A stretch of 51,135 bases of DNA from Symbiodinium natans (GCA_905221605.1 CAJNDS010002245.1:206409-257543); one strand, 5' to 3'. Numbered from the stretch's first letter, positions 1-10,838 are shown. Program-made: numbers and translations. Notes: generated by a model not told the origin, from the letters alone.

Positions 1-1340
1 GAAAGCAGGCTCAAAACTTTTCCAAACAGTTCCGTAAATCCCAAACTGCAAGCCCTGATCCATGATCGCGCCTACTTCATCTTCCTGGAGTAGGGTATAG
101 TGGGGTTTAGGCTTCGGGCTAGGGCAGGACCCCTTTGTGGAAAAGTTGCTAGCTTCCAGTATCGTTGAATCTCTGAACCCGTTTTGCTCTGAACAAGGGA
201 TATGATGGGTCCTGATAGTGCTACGATGTACCTGCTGTGTTCTGCTGCTCCTTTAAGCCCCTGAACCGCAGGCTGAGTGGGTCAAGACGACTGGCTGTGA
301 GGCCACAGCGGATTGTTGCTGTAGATCCTTGGGATGTAGAGATAAAATGCACCCCAGTCTATGTGTGGAGTGTTTAGATGTATACCACCACGGGGGTGCG
401 ATCCAACTGTGACGGTAGACATTCTCATCCTTAGTCTGCGGACTCTGAACCCAGAATTTTGTGGACCAAGCGCAAGCTTTGAGAAAGCCGCGGCTGGTAA
501 TTACGGTCTATGTCCTGAGAGCGTCAGTGCTGAGACAAGACTTGTGTGTCACTTTGATTTCTGGCTCAGGCAATCGAAATTTCTCATTGCGCGCTTGATA
601 GCACATGTGTGCCCACAGACAGATGAGTGCTGCTATGACACCTTGGCATGTGTCCATGGGACCCCTCAAATCACGTACACCAGCCCATGTGTCACCATGT
701 GCGTGTTCATTCACTATTTGCTTCAGAACCCCAAAAGAATAAAAAATCATAATCCTTATATTCCCCTTGTAAGGAAGAATATTGCTCATTGTTCTGGGGG
801 GGTTCTTAAGCAATTAGTAGTCATTGGTCAGTTGAGTGTAATGCTCTGGAGCTTCTCACTGCCAGGATGGTGGCTGGTCTGCGCGTGGTCCAGGAGGTAG
901 GGAGTTGCCTTCTGGTTTTGGTAAGCCTATTGGGAGGGACGCCTAATATACGCAATATAGACCCCCAAACAGTAGGGTTCCCTTATCATGAGGACCCCAA
1001 TAAGGTACCCCTAATTTCGGAAACCCCCATTTAGGGCCCACAATCGGGTGTTCCACGTCAAAAAATCCAGGACCCAAGGATCACGGCTTCAGTTTAAGGC
1101 TTCAGATGCATGAGGACCAGAGGTGCGAATGCAGGGCCCCGGCACCGAGATTGCAGCGTCTTCCGTGCCTGTCGTATCACAGGTCAAGGGACCGGCCCGG
1201 TTTTGAAATCACGTGTAAGGTACTTTAAGGTGGTGAGGTTCATTCCTAGAGGCTGCTATGGAAAGGTGCGAGGTCATATTATAATCGCACAGAATGCAAT
1301 CCTGAATAGCGTACTTAAACCCGACCCCAAACTCTGATTT
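1..1340. other. 5' flank, no confident gene
   Basis: No coding exon here can be named. A candidate exon lies at about 1108-1192, preceded by a TTCAG acceptor and followed by an AG|GTCAAG donor, and open in frame; it could be an upstream exon of the TTLL-like gene that follows, but it shows no TTLL motif. The long open frame at 361-900 has an unconvincing composition and overlaps a MITE, so I do not call it. Confidence 0.4.
713..820. repeat. MITE-A copy 1 (inverted orientation)
   Basis: This is a short palindromic element with terminal inverted repeats related to ACTATTTGCTT and TTCTTAAGCAATTAGTAG. Its interior contains, in inverse orientation, the TTCTTCCTTATAAGG-type core shared with the copies at 3101, 41194 and 43529. 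It has no coding capacity, so it is probably a non-autonomous DNA transposon. Confidence 0.75.
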
Positions 1341-1343
1341 TAG

Positions 1344-3332
1344 GAAATGCAGGATGCAACAGACTGCCAGAGCATCATGCGACCAGGTGCCCACAGGGGA
1401 AGTTGCTTCGAGATCTACGGCTTCGACGTTCTGGCACATGCCTTGGCAGCCAGGTTCACATGTCTGGCGCTGGTTTCGCAAGTTTTGAGGGTTAGTGTTT
1501 AGGATTTAGGGTTTTGGTTTACAGAGTCTGGTTCAAAAAGGGTTTTGGTTTAGGTTTTGGGGTTTAGGGTTTCCAGTGACTGAGCGCCTGTGAGAGAGAG
1601 AGAGGGTTTCCAGTGGGTTTGCTCTGGGTTGGTGCCAGGGCGTAGTAGAAGGAACATGAAGGAACCTGGGATGAAGTTTGCCTGTAGTTGACTTTGCCGT
1701 GAGCCACGGGCAACAAAAGCCAGGGTTGTAGTACCCCTAAACCCTAAACCCTAAACCCTAAACCCTAAACCCTACACCCTAAACCCTAAACCCTAAACCC
1801 TAAACCCTAAAGCCTAAAGCCTAAAGCCTAAAGCCTAAAGCCTAAAGCCTAAAGCCTAAAGCCTAAAGCCTAAAGCCTAAAGCCTAAAGCCTAAAGCCTA
1901 AAGCCTAAAGCCTAACCCCCTCTTGGGAGCATAGGGCTTAAGACTTTGGCGTAGTTCCATGTCGGGCCGAAGAGGAGGCTGGCCTCCAGCGACCTGGGCG
2001 CACACCCCTCCGACATCCCAGCTGCTAAAGGATCCTCAAGCCTCAACCCGCAACCCGCAACCCTCAACCCTCAAGCCTCAGCCCTCAACCCTCAACCCTC
2101 AACCCCAAACCCAGGGGCGGCAAACAAGAAGCCCTAAACCCTAAACCCCAGCGAGGGCAGAAAGCAGAGTCGATGATGTTATGCAGAGACACCAAGACTG
2201 CAACATGCACCCTGCTTAGGGTTTTTGCGTTGAGGGTTCTAGGAGCTTGAACTCGGGTATACAGGGGCGTAGATACTTGCAATTCTAATCCAATTCCAAT
2301 TCTAACCCTCATATGGTCAACAAATCAGCCACCCTGAATACCTTTTCTCATTTCACCGGCGTCTGAGCCGATTTTGCTGAGGTCGATCGTAGTCTGAAGC
2401 CCTGGCTGTTGGAGGTCAACATCTGCCTGGAAGCCCAAGTAGGGATGAGGGTTTGAGGTGGATGCCGCGGGGTTGGTTTACGGCTCAGTGCCGGGAAGCA
2501 AGCTCCACGAAACCCTGACCAGCAAAAAAACTGCGCGGGCCAAGGGCTTGGCGATTTGGCAGCCCCTCCCGAAGCAAAGGGTTTCTGGTTTATAGAGCCT
2601 GAGGAACGCCTCGAAAAGATGCCCCCCCTTTGGGGTTCTCTTTTTAAGTTACCCAAAGAAGGGGACTCTGACGGTAGCTTAGGAGTTCTGGGCCGGTGCG
2701 CGTTAGGGCGCGAATCGGGACCTAAAACCCAACATCTCTATGGCCATGGGTACTGGGCTTTTGGTCCTGAACAAGGGATGCACGTATATGCATATATATA
2801 TATATATATGTATATATGTATATATGTATATATGCATATATGCATATATGTATATATGTAGATATGTATATATGTATATATGCATATATGTATATATGTA
2901 GATATGTATATGTATATATGCATATATGTATATATGGAGATATGTATATATGTATATATGTATATATGTATAAATGTATACAGAGCCCCGCCTAGCACTA
3001 CTCATGAGCACTGAAGCAAACCCAAAATCTGAGTACTTCTAAGGAGTTGAAACTAAGCCCTTAATGAGGACACCCGGCTGTCTACTTTATATTCCTGTGA
3101 TTACAAATTGCTTAAGAACCCCCCCCCCCCCCCCAAAAAAAAAAAAAAAAATGTTCTTCCTTATAAGGGTATTATAGGGATTATTGTTTTTGTGTACTTT
3201 TGTGGGGTGGGGGGTTCTTAAGCAACTAGTCGTTGATGGCATCCAGCACCATGGCCCAGAAACTGCGGAGGTCCATCCCTATCTTCCGGGTCGCCCTTGG
3301 ACAAGCGAATCAAAACCAAGCTGGTGGCAGAT
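1344..3332 (+). CDS. tubulin-tyrosine-ligase-like (TTLL) protein, three internal exons
   Basis: Three short exons join in phase into a TTLL catalytic core. Exon 1344-1433 ends with [11 protein letters not shown]. Exon 2382-2424 gives [14 protein letters not shown]. Exon 3271 to about 3332 gives [20 protein letters not shown]. Joined, they read [19 protein letters not shown] followed by [15 protein letters not shown], which matches the conserved C-terminal part of the TTL domain, including the LEVN signature of the ATP-grasp fold. Family members add tyrosine, glutamate or glycine to tubulin tails. Both internal introns use a GC donor (1434-2381 and 2425-3270). The Cys codon TGT at the second junction is split as T|GT. 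The first intron is packed with telomere-type arrays; the second holds a TATATG microsatellite and a MITE. The 5' exons, the remaining 3' exons and the true start are not resolved. Family assignment is fairly secure; the modification type is not known. Confidence 0.62.
1734..1914. repeat. telomere-type array switching to a TTTAGGC variant
   Basis: About ten CCCTAAA units run to about 1810. The array then changes abruptly to about 15 uniform CCTAAAG units, which read TTTAGGC on the other strand. It lies inside the first visible intron of the TTLL-like gene. The sharp change and uniformity of the variant block suggest local amplification. Confidence 0.95.
2036..2150. repeat. degenerate CCCTCAA/CCCTAAA tract
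   Basis: This is a run of degenerate telomere-like units (CCCGCAA, CCCTCAA, CCCTAAA) within the TTLL-like intron. An open frame runs through it but encodes only repeat-derived NPQPSTL-type peptide. Confidence 0.85.
2786..2975. repeat. TATATG/TATATA microsatellite
   Basis: About 190 bp of alternating TATATG, TATATA and TAGATA units. It lies in the second TTLL-like intron. Open frames through it on both strands encode only Tyr/Ile/His repeats and are artefacts. Confidence 0.97.
3101..3231. repeat. MITE-A copy 2
   Basis: The left end reads ACAAATTGCTTAAGAACCCC, followed by a C14 then A17 run, the core TTCTTCCTTATAAGG, and a right end GGGGTTCTTAAGCAACTAGT. The ends are inverted repeats of each other. 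It sits just upstream of the third TTLL-like exon, inside the intron. Confidence 0.85.
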
Positions 3333-3728
3333 GTCGGGCACTAAGCTGATCCGAACTTTGTGCCGTTTGAGACATGAAGTCGCAGGTGCATGCGGCAGAG
3401 CTGTTTAGGGTTTAGGGTTTAGGGTTTAGGGTGTAGGGTGTAGGGTTTAGGGTTTAGGGTCACAGTTTGCAGGGCTTGGGCCTGGGGATTCGCGACGTCG
3501 ATGTGCCGAGGTCGGGCGAGCAAGACGCAGCAATTCCTCCCCAAACCCACAAGTTCCCCCAGACTCAGAACCTCCTATCTCGTACCTTCTTCGCTTCGGG
3601 CATACACCCTTGGTTTGGCATTGCACCTCTGGCATGCTTTGAAGCATTATCTGCTAAGCTTTAACAAAGCACACGCGCGCGCCATTCACCGGTGAGTTGC
3701 AAGTGCACCCAGTGCGTGCGGTAGACAC

Positions 3729-4160
3729 ATGGCAAACAAGCCCTACGCCCAAAACTCCCTACCTGCATCCCATACCTTCTTGGACCCATGTGAAGACCGT
3801 TATTGGTGTTAGGGTTTAGGGTTTAGAGTTTAAGGTTTAGGGTTTAGGGGTGGTATTTAGTGTTCCTCATAATTTGTGGTGTGTGGGGTGTAATGGCTGT
3901 CCTTTTGGGGATACTGGCTTCAATGTACGGGCATTATTTCGTCCCTCAGCCATGAGACGAGGTCCTGACGCTGGCGGGGGTTCACTCCTCAGCGCTGGGT
4001 AGGCCCCTAGGTTTAGAGTTTCGGGCTCGGGGTTTCAGAGGACCTTGTTTAGGAATGCTTTAAGCACCGTGCTGTCACTTTGCGCCATTTGGGGCTGCAG
4101 GCTCGGGAATGAGGGCCGACTATCTTTTAGAGGTTGGAGACCCTAAAGCACGATCAGGGA
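3729..4160 (+). CDS. candidate short exons, unknown product
   Basis: Three stretches between telomere-type tracts translate plausibly. The first, about 3731-3805, begins at an ATG (MANKPYAQNSLPASHTF...) and ends at a TG|GTGTTA donor. The second, about 3915-4000, ends near GCTGG|GTAGGC. The third, about 4103-4160, follows GCTGCAG and reads SGMRADYLLEVGDPKARSG before AGG|GTTTGG. They could be 3' exons of the TTLL-like gene or a separate gene. Each is short enough to be open by chance, so this call rests on composition and splice-like borders only. Confidence 0.25.
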
Positions 4161-4455
4161 GGGTTTGGGGTTTAGGGTTTAGGGTTACACTTACGGTTGA
4201 TAAACACATGGTGCAACTTTATGCCTGCTAAACGTGCCCTTCTTAAGAATCCCCTAAACCCTAAACCCTAAACCCTAAACCCTAAATCCCCTATCATCGC
4301 GCGGAAAGGCTTGTAACTATAGCCCCTGAGGAGTTATTTGTATCTTATTCACATGACTAAAGCCCAAAAGAGTAGAATTATAGTGTTAGTAAGGTTCTAA
4401 GGGGAGTATCGGTAAGTCTTCATGCCTCAAGCTATTCACGCGTAGTTTAATTAAG

Positions 4456-4758
4456 TCCCAACCCAGCGGTTCCGCAGAGCCGGGGAGTGGCAGCCATTGC
4501 CAGAGTCAAATGCTGCAGTTTAGGGTTTAGGGTTTAGGGTTAGGGTTTAGGGTTTAGGGTTTAGGGTTTAGGGTTTAGGGTTTAGGGTTTAGGGTTTAGG
4601 GTTTAGGGTTTAGGGTTTAGGGTTTAGGGTTTAGGGTTTAGGGTTTAGGGTTTAGGGTTTAGGGTTTAGGGTTTAGGGTTTAGAGGAGCCTTAAGGTGGT
4701 AAGCACAGAGTATGGAATACTCCGAACCGTACACCCGAAACGGAGGCCCTGCACTTAG
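4456..4758 (+). CDS. candidate two-exon 3' end split by a pure telomere-type intron
   Basis: The left exon 4456-4517 reads PTQRFRRAGEWQPLPESNAA and ends at a codon boundary. The next bases are a GTTTAGG array, 4518-4683, ending in TTTAG. The right exon 4684-4758 reads RSLKVVSTEYGILRTVHPKR... and ends in TAG. The join is in phase (phase 0), and the right exon is open only in this frame. The product is not recognised. If the array is not spliced, translation stops within it, because every frame of TTTAGGG meets TAG each 21 nt. Confidence 0.35.
4518..4683 (+). repeat. TTTAGGG telomere-type array (candidate intron)
   Basis: About 23 near-perfect GTTTAGG units, with one unit shortened by a base. 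It begins with GT, ends with TTTAG, and is flanked by open reading frames that join in phase. Confidence 0.97.
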
Positions 4759-4930
4759 CATTGTATAAGGCTTTGGGAAGGGGCCGCGAATTTCTAAGAC
4801 CGAGTTTTTGGCATTTCTTTCTACAAATGAGTTTCCTATAATAAGCAAGTATGGCTTTCCCTCTTTTTGTTTATGATCAGAGTTCTATTCATACCCCGAC
4901 CGAGAACATAAGCGGTCATGCATCTTGAGG

Positions 4931-5208
4931 TTACCATCTTTTGCCAATACAGCCAGCTAGCACATCCTTGTATGGCAACGGCGATGCCCTGAATCCTAAA
5001 CCCTAAACCCTAAACCCATCTTGATTTCCGCTTCAGAGGCCCGTTGGTCAAGCCACATTTTGTTCCATCCCTTGCTTCGGCATTGGAGAATCGTAGAAGT
5101 TGTACGTGCATCTGTTCGAAATTGCCATGCTTCTACCAATAAACATGCCTGCGCATGCTTTGTTTGTGCACAGGCTGATGGAGTTGTAGTTTCCGCGCGA
5201 CATTCCAC
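4931..5208 (-). CDS. candidate minus-strand exon pair, unknown product
   Basis: On the minus strand an open exon from 5208 down to about 5014 ends with WLDQRASEAEIKM, then G|GTTTAGGG. After a tract of only 20 nt made of GTTTAGG units, the frame resumes in phase as FRASPLPYKDVLAGCIGKRW and stops at 4931. Intron loss or gain of 20 nt is below the shortest introns seen elsewhere in this window (50-53 nt), so either splicing does not occur here or the array length has changed. No family was recognised. Confidence 0.25.
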
Positions 5209-5560
5209 TTATAGGGCTCAATTCTGCGCCGTCGCCCCATGATGGCCCTGGAGAAATCCACCCCTCAAGAGGGAAAATGAGCTCTAACCCTAAACCTTCC
5301 GTTCCTCTGCACAACCCCTCGGATCGCAACCACACTTGAGGTGCATCCGCCCACGTCTCTTTGGAAGCTAAGTCCGCTCCCCCAGCGGTCAGGGTTCAGG
5401 GTTTTGGGTTTTGGGTTTAAGGCTTGCGGAGGTAAGGCAGCAAGTCAAGGAAGTGGGTTTATCGGTTCAGCTGGATGCTAGCAGCACAAAGCCGCATACT
5501 TCGGAAGCATGTTCTCACCAACAGTGGCCCCACGTCATCCGTGAGGTGGTAGCTGAAGGT

Positions 5561-5672
5561 TTTTGGAGAACTATACTTTAATTCTTTTTTGGGGTTCTCG
5601 GTTCCTATGATAGCTACTTATGCTTAGAAAATATACTTTCCTTTTTCGAGGGTCTCCTCCAAAGTAGGGAAA
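5561..5672. repeat. MITE-B copy 1
   Basis: The left end reads TTTTGGAGAACTATACTTTAA, and the right end reads GAGGGTCTCCTCCAAAGTAGG. The same ends and middle (GGTTCC...TAGC(T)AC...TATATACT) recur at 32640, 34866 and, in part, 31688. The ends share an inverted TTTGGAG(T/A)A motif. Confidence 0.75.
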
Positions 5673-5732
5673 GATGACGACCCGTTGTCGCCACGCCAGT
5701 AACCCTAAACCCTAAACCCTAAACCCTAAGCC

Positions 5733-8076
5733 AGTGGTCGACTCTTGGCGACATGGGGCGCCTTGTGTCGTTGACACGTGCGGACGCATGCTGGGAAAGT
5801 TCATGGTACTCATGAACCAATTACAACTGTTTAGGGTTCAGGGTTCAGGGTTCAGGGTAACTGTACTTATAACCATATCAGGCAAGTGGTTGCTGCAGCC
5901 ACGTGCCTCAAAGCAAGGGCATCCCCCTCACACTATGCGGCCCAAAAGATAAGCGTCATGATGTTCCAGCGTTTTGACGAGGACCCGGTCCTTACTAGGT
6001 AAGTGAAGGGGCAATCATGTCTCAAAGGGCTTGGTACTGTAGCTCCCGGGCAATCTCAAAATTCCCAGTGCCAAACTCCAGTGCCGACCCTTAATTCATC
6101 CTAGCGTCCGAGCATGTAGCGCTATGCACGACCCAGAGACCAGCCCTGTTGGGCGACTGGATGAGTACATCCGGAGCTTCGAGAAGAAGTATGGCGCTGT
6201 TCCAGTTGAGATCCAGGCACATGACTTGCAAAGCTCGATTGGTAGCTTTGTGGAACCTGTGGCCGTTCGGCAGAGCCGTGAGGAAAGAGATCCAGGAGAT
6301 GGCCTACTGGATGGCTTGACAAGTCCTGCAAGAGAACTTTGCTCACTGCCGGCCAGCATGACGACCCCCAGATATCCATGGCAGGTCACCCCATCAGAGC
6401 CAGTGAGGGCATTGCCTTTCAAACTCCGAAGCCCGGAAAAAGATGTGTTTATGCCTCGGGTTCGGCCGACTCTGCCAGATGCTAGCTACAGAGTGCCTTC
6501 CTTTCTTGGAAGTGACTTGATGTCAACAGCCTGCGGCTCTTCGAGCTTAGGCTTAGGCGCGGGAGTGGGAGCTTCACGGCTGGATCCCCCAGCAATGCCA
6601 GAAGCATCGGTACCTGCCTTGGACATCTCAAGCGTGGAACCCACGCGCATGAGCACGCCACTGCGCTTCGAAAGAAGTTCCTTTTTCACGCCGGCGCCAG
6701 AAGCAGAACACCGCGCTTGTCAACGGAGCTATGGGCAGGGGCAGGCGTTCGCGCCCCTTCCCCAGTCCTCTTTTTGCAGCTATGCTGCACGCTCCAGCTT
6801 CGCGACAGACACTGCCACTTCCTCGAGCCTGTCGTGCATGGTTCCGCGTGCGGTCTCAGGATCTAGAGGTGATCCAGGCCTGGCCCCCTGCGCGCGCATG
6901 GAGCGCGCACGAGCTGCCAGCAACCCCCCACGGCTTCAGCTCGCAGGCCCAAGTGGACGCCATCGTGTGCATTCGACCGGCCGCTCTGCACCGAGAGCCT
7001 CAAACTCCATAAACTCCAACTTCGGCTCGAAGCTGGGCCCCGAGAGACTTTGCACAGACACCAGCTTCCGTGAGCCGTGGGCACCATTGCCGGCTCCACG
7101 CGGGCCGGTGCCCCAGGTCTGGCAGAGGCCTTCCGGAGCCGATGCCAGCAGCGGCTCCCGGAATCCCCGGAAGGGCTCCGAGTCCCTGGAGCTGTCCGGG
7201 CCGCCTCAGCTGGCCTCACCGCCGCGAAACCCGCGAAGCGGCAGTGCCGGGCCGCTGCCTGTTGCGCAGGCCTCTGCTCCGCTGCCGCTGAAGGATGCTG
7301 CGGTCCAGCTCGAGCATGGCCAGTTGCGTGCTCCAGAGGCACAGGATGAGGTGATCTGCCAGAGCCCCAAAAACCCCCACACATCCCAAGCATTTGCATC
7401 CGAAGGCCAGCCAACCACCACAGGCTCTTGTGAGATGGCTGTGCAAACAGACTCTGTTGGCACAGCTGCCGGCTTTGCCAAAAGCCACCGGGAAGAGCCT
7501 CAGCCAATTACCGAGCCCGTTTCTGCTCTGCACTTCCCCAAGACGGGTGTCCAGACTGACTGCAACGTGGATAGGCATGCCGAACGGAGAGACGAGTGGG
7601 TCGGTGACAGTGGAATGGGCACTTGGAGATCTTCTCTGTCGCACAATGGCACTGCAAGAAGGGGTCTCGCTGAACAGATGTTGCTAAGCCAAGACCAGCT
7701 GGCAGGAGTGGGTGCACTGGGCACCCCTGAGAAGCTGCGGTTTTCTGCCATAAAAGGCGACACGCCCGACTTCGGGGACGTGGTCAGCGCTCAAGCTTCC
7801 AGCTTGTGGCAGGGATCCTTTGATGCCAGCCGGCCTTTGCCATCATGTGACATAAGCATCGAGCGTGGCGAGATGCTGGCGCCGGGGCTCAACGGTCCTT
7901 CTGTCGCACAAGCGGCTCATCACGGAGAGAGCTTCGACTCAAAATCTACGGACGCCGTGGAGCTCGAGCGGTTGAACCAGCAGCTGCTCAAAGCACTGGG
8001 TCGAGCGTTGTCCCACCTGCGTCAAATGCAGAATCTGGCAGCGCCCTCCAGTTGGGACAGGCCGCACGCGGTCTAA
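5733..8076 (+). CDS. three-exon gene, long disordered protein with VQTD motifs
   Basis: Exon 5733-5828 (VDSWRHGAPCVVDTCGRML...) joins in phase to exon 5882-5998 (QVVAAATCLKARASPSHY...MMFQRFDEDPVLT) across a 53-nt intron of TTTAGGG-like units. This then joins across a GTAAGT donor at 5999 to the long exon, whose acceptor is CTAG before 6105 or TAG before 6120; both keep the frame. The long exon contributes about 650 residues from Met at 6124. It is rich in Ser, Pro, Ala and Gly, with no recognisable domain. Three related motifs occur near residues 392 (AVQLE), 439 (AVQTD) and 475 (GVQTD) of that exon. The last 40 residues form a probable amphipathic helix (LERLNQQLLKALGRALSHLR). The 5' end is not resolved: an upstream intron of CCCTAAA repeats may precede it. 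Function unknown. Confidence 0.6.
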
Positions 8077-9119
8077 TTCACCCAAATGTATCTTAACCGC
8101 GCAGGCGCAAGGAAAGGGTGAACCGTATTGAAGGGCGTTTGTTGCCAGTAAGACCGTGGGACCCCTCAACCCTAGACCCTAACGTCATGCCTCTTCAGTC
8201 AAGGGGGTTCTCTTTCATTTCGGATGGTAGAGCCCACCCACGTCTGTGCAGCATGGCTTGGGGGAATCCATCGAATTTTCTTTGTCAAATTCCTTTGGAC
8301 CCTCGCAGCATGTTAATCCCTCCAACCACTTAAGACTCCGAAGCCCTAGCTCGAAACAGCGCTACTCTAAAACGGGGTCTCGAACTTCGACGGGCTATTC
8401 AGGCTGAAAGGGGGTTTAGCCTGTTCGGGAGCAGAAATTCACGGATGCGTGAGGTGTAGGCAGCGGGGTTGGTTGAGCGTTGAGGATGAAGGGCTTGGAG
8501 ATGCAGCATTGCAAACTGCTGGCCTTTGGAACCCCTGCCCCCCACCCGGATCACCCACCCATCCACCAGTTTCAACACCATCCAGAGACAGAAGCAGAAG
8601 CGACCTCCGCATTAACATGCTGGATTTGAGCCAGGCGTTAACCTTGAGCTCCTCGAATTTAGCCTAAGAATTCCCCACTGTATCCCGAGCCAGAAAGTCA
8701 ACTCTGAAACCCTCAGCCCCTTGAACCAGAGCAGGTCCCACCAGTGTGAATTGGCCTGCGGGGCAAGAGGCAGTGCCTGTGTAGGGTTTCGGGTCTAGGG
8801 GTAGACTTGGGCGCTGATGGGTTTGTGAAGCGCGGCTATGCGTAGGGGAGCTGGTACATACAACCCTGCTTCAAACATGCCCCTGAATCTCCAAGGAGGA
8901 TTTAAGTCCAAGAAGCTTCAGGGTTCCGGGCTGCAGGGTTTCGGAGTGTGGTGACGCTCCAATCCCTGAAGCCCTCAACCCTAAACCGGAAGATGCATCG
9001 TCACTCATGAAGACCCCCATCCGACGCCAAGCTCTGCTTACCTGAGTCCTGAAGCCACATTTTCGGGGTTGAGTCTAACGTTGAGCGGCCTGTGAGGTTT
9101 TAGCAGCCTGGGGGCTTCG
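8077..9119. other. intergenic, scattered telomere-like units
   Basis: There is no supported gene. Small open islands such as about 8985-9043 (EDASSLMKTPIRRQALLT, then stop) and about 8732-8779 could be exons but are too short to defend. Degenerate CCCTAAA and TTTAGGG units are interspersed. Confidence 0.4.
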
Positions 9120-9319
9120 GGTAAATGTCGTTAGCAATCGGATGTGGGGGCGTTGCGTGGTGCAGCTTGCTGTCACGGCACCTTCGCTTGGACTCAAGTT
9201 TGGACTCCTCCATACCCTTCCACGCTACGGGCCTTCTGAACTCCACCAGCCGCACCGAAAGCAAGCCTCCTCAGTTCTCAAAGCATTTCAAGCATCTCTA
9301 CACCTCGCAACTTGAACTC

Positions 9320-10838
9320 GCAAAAATGACCTGGCCTACTGGCACCATACAAGCGCAGGGCAATGTGGAATCCATCATGGATGAGCACGAAGCCGCCACC
9401 ACTGCCACAGGCACTTTGGAGTGTTCTTCGGATTATAGAAATGTACTAATATGTGAAATATTGAAACAAGTTACAACGGACCTCTTCCTTCGCCTGTCAA
9501 GGTTTTGTGGCCCAAAGACTTCACTAGGCGTACAGTTCGCATTCAGAAGCCCGAGCCTGAAGAATTCATCAACAATTCGGTTTGCGCGAAGGGGAGGGGC
9601 ACCTTTATGCTTTACGGCTCAGCAGACGTGCCTGCGGGCACGGATTTGGAGCGCCAACCCTCCTGACCTTCTTTCGGGCAACCATCTGTACTTGTTTCGC
9701 AGGCCATATCTCCCTTCTGCACCTCATAGCAGGGATGGATGATTCAGCGCTTCGGGTTTGGGATGTTCTTGTCGTATGTGCCACAGCCTTTAGCACAATT
9801 CACAGTCACAGTGCTACATGTCTTGCAGGCTGCCAGCTCTCTGACGAGGAGATGGCCAAGAGAGCAAGACGATTGGCTGGTAGCCAAGCGATGATTCTCC
9901 ATGTTCACAGGTACAGGTGGAGGTTCAGAAATTCTGAGGGGGTGAAAGGACTTGAGGGCTCAGGGTATAGGAGTTTAAGGTCAGAAGACGGTGAGATGAC
10001 GGTCAGATGACTGTTGGATGGGTCCGGCCGGAACAATGCAAAAGTCGCGTGCTGACTGTCACATCATCTGCAGTATCAAAATGCGGTGATTGCTGGTGGC
10101 ACTTCTCGGCTGCGCGAAGCACCCGGATGTTGCTGGACATGGGCTCAACTAAGCTAGCGTTCGGACCGTGCTTCTCACCAAGGTGAGAAGAAGGCAGCAG
10201 TGCTTTGCGCACCCTGCCGAGAGGCCACATTGAGTGCGAACGAAAGACCAGACGCGACCGACCCGGCCAAATCGAAACGTGATTTCAACGCCTTCGAAGA
10301 TGTCAGCTGCCAGCAGCTGTTGCATTGTACTTCGAATCTCTCATTCTTGCATGTCAAGGTCCACACGAGCTTGTCTCAGCTGCCAGGATGCCCAACAGCG
10401 TGTCTTCATGAACAGATATGAAAAGTCAAAGTTAAGACTAACACCGCGGGCAAACATGTCTTCTGAAGTGTGTTCGACGGTATGTCCTTTCATGTCGAAA
10501 CCCACGGCGTTTAGATTGCAGCGGCGCCAAGTTGAATCAGGCATCTCTCCTTCGTGCGCAGGGCGGATTGCAGGCATTTTTTGTTACCGGACTTCTGTTA
10601 TCACATGTATGACATCGAAGAAGGGTGTCCGGAGCAATTTCCTCGTCGAGCCACCGAGTGTGGCATTGTTGCACAGCCTCGGACACCATCACTATCCAAG
10701 CGGCACGGGTGCAGCCCCCACGTCGCCCAATGTCGTCCAGTGACATGCTTGTGGGCCCCTGAACCGAAAGAGCGCCTCAGAACGACCGCAACCCGCCGCC
10801 CAGGCTTCTTGCGACAGCCTGGCGCCGAGCTGTGCTGA
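9320..10838 (+). CDS. candidate multi-exon gene, unknown product
   Basis: Several pieces have exon-like composition and borders. One at about 9510-9665 reads VLWPKDFTRRTVRIQKPEPE followed by EFINNSVCAKGRGTF. Another at about 9830-9911, after TTGCAG, reads GCQLSDEEMAKRARRLAGS and ends before a GTACAG donor. About 10072-10155 follows CTGCAG and reads YQNAVIAGGTSRLREAP. About 10190-10320 (LCAPCREATLSANERPDAT...) and about 10560-10838 (YHMYDIEEGCPEQFPRRAT...) are longer. I could not build one consistent splice model, and no family is recognised. A single gene and several chance frames are both possible. Confidence 0.25.

Noticed and set aside
361-900. 179-codon open frame
   Set aside because: It runs through MITE-A copy 1, and the composition is not protein-like.
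2703-3011. Tyr/Ile-rich proteins on both strands
   Set aside because: They are translations of the TATATG microsatellite.
5733-5998. Cyclin-box similarity in the short 5' exons
   Set aside because: A stretch with LQVVAAATCLKA faintly recalls a cyclin helix, but the spacing and following residues do not fit.
6863-7763. Several minus-strand and alternative-frame open frames of 87-214 codons
   Set aside because: They overlap the long plus-strand exon and have GC-skewed, motif-free composition typical of shadows.
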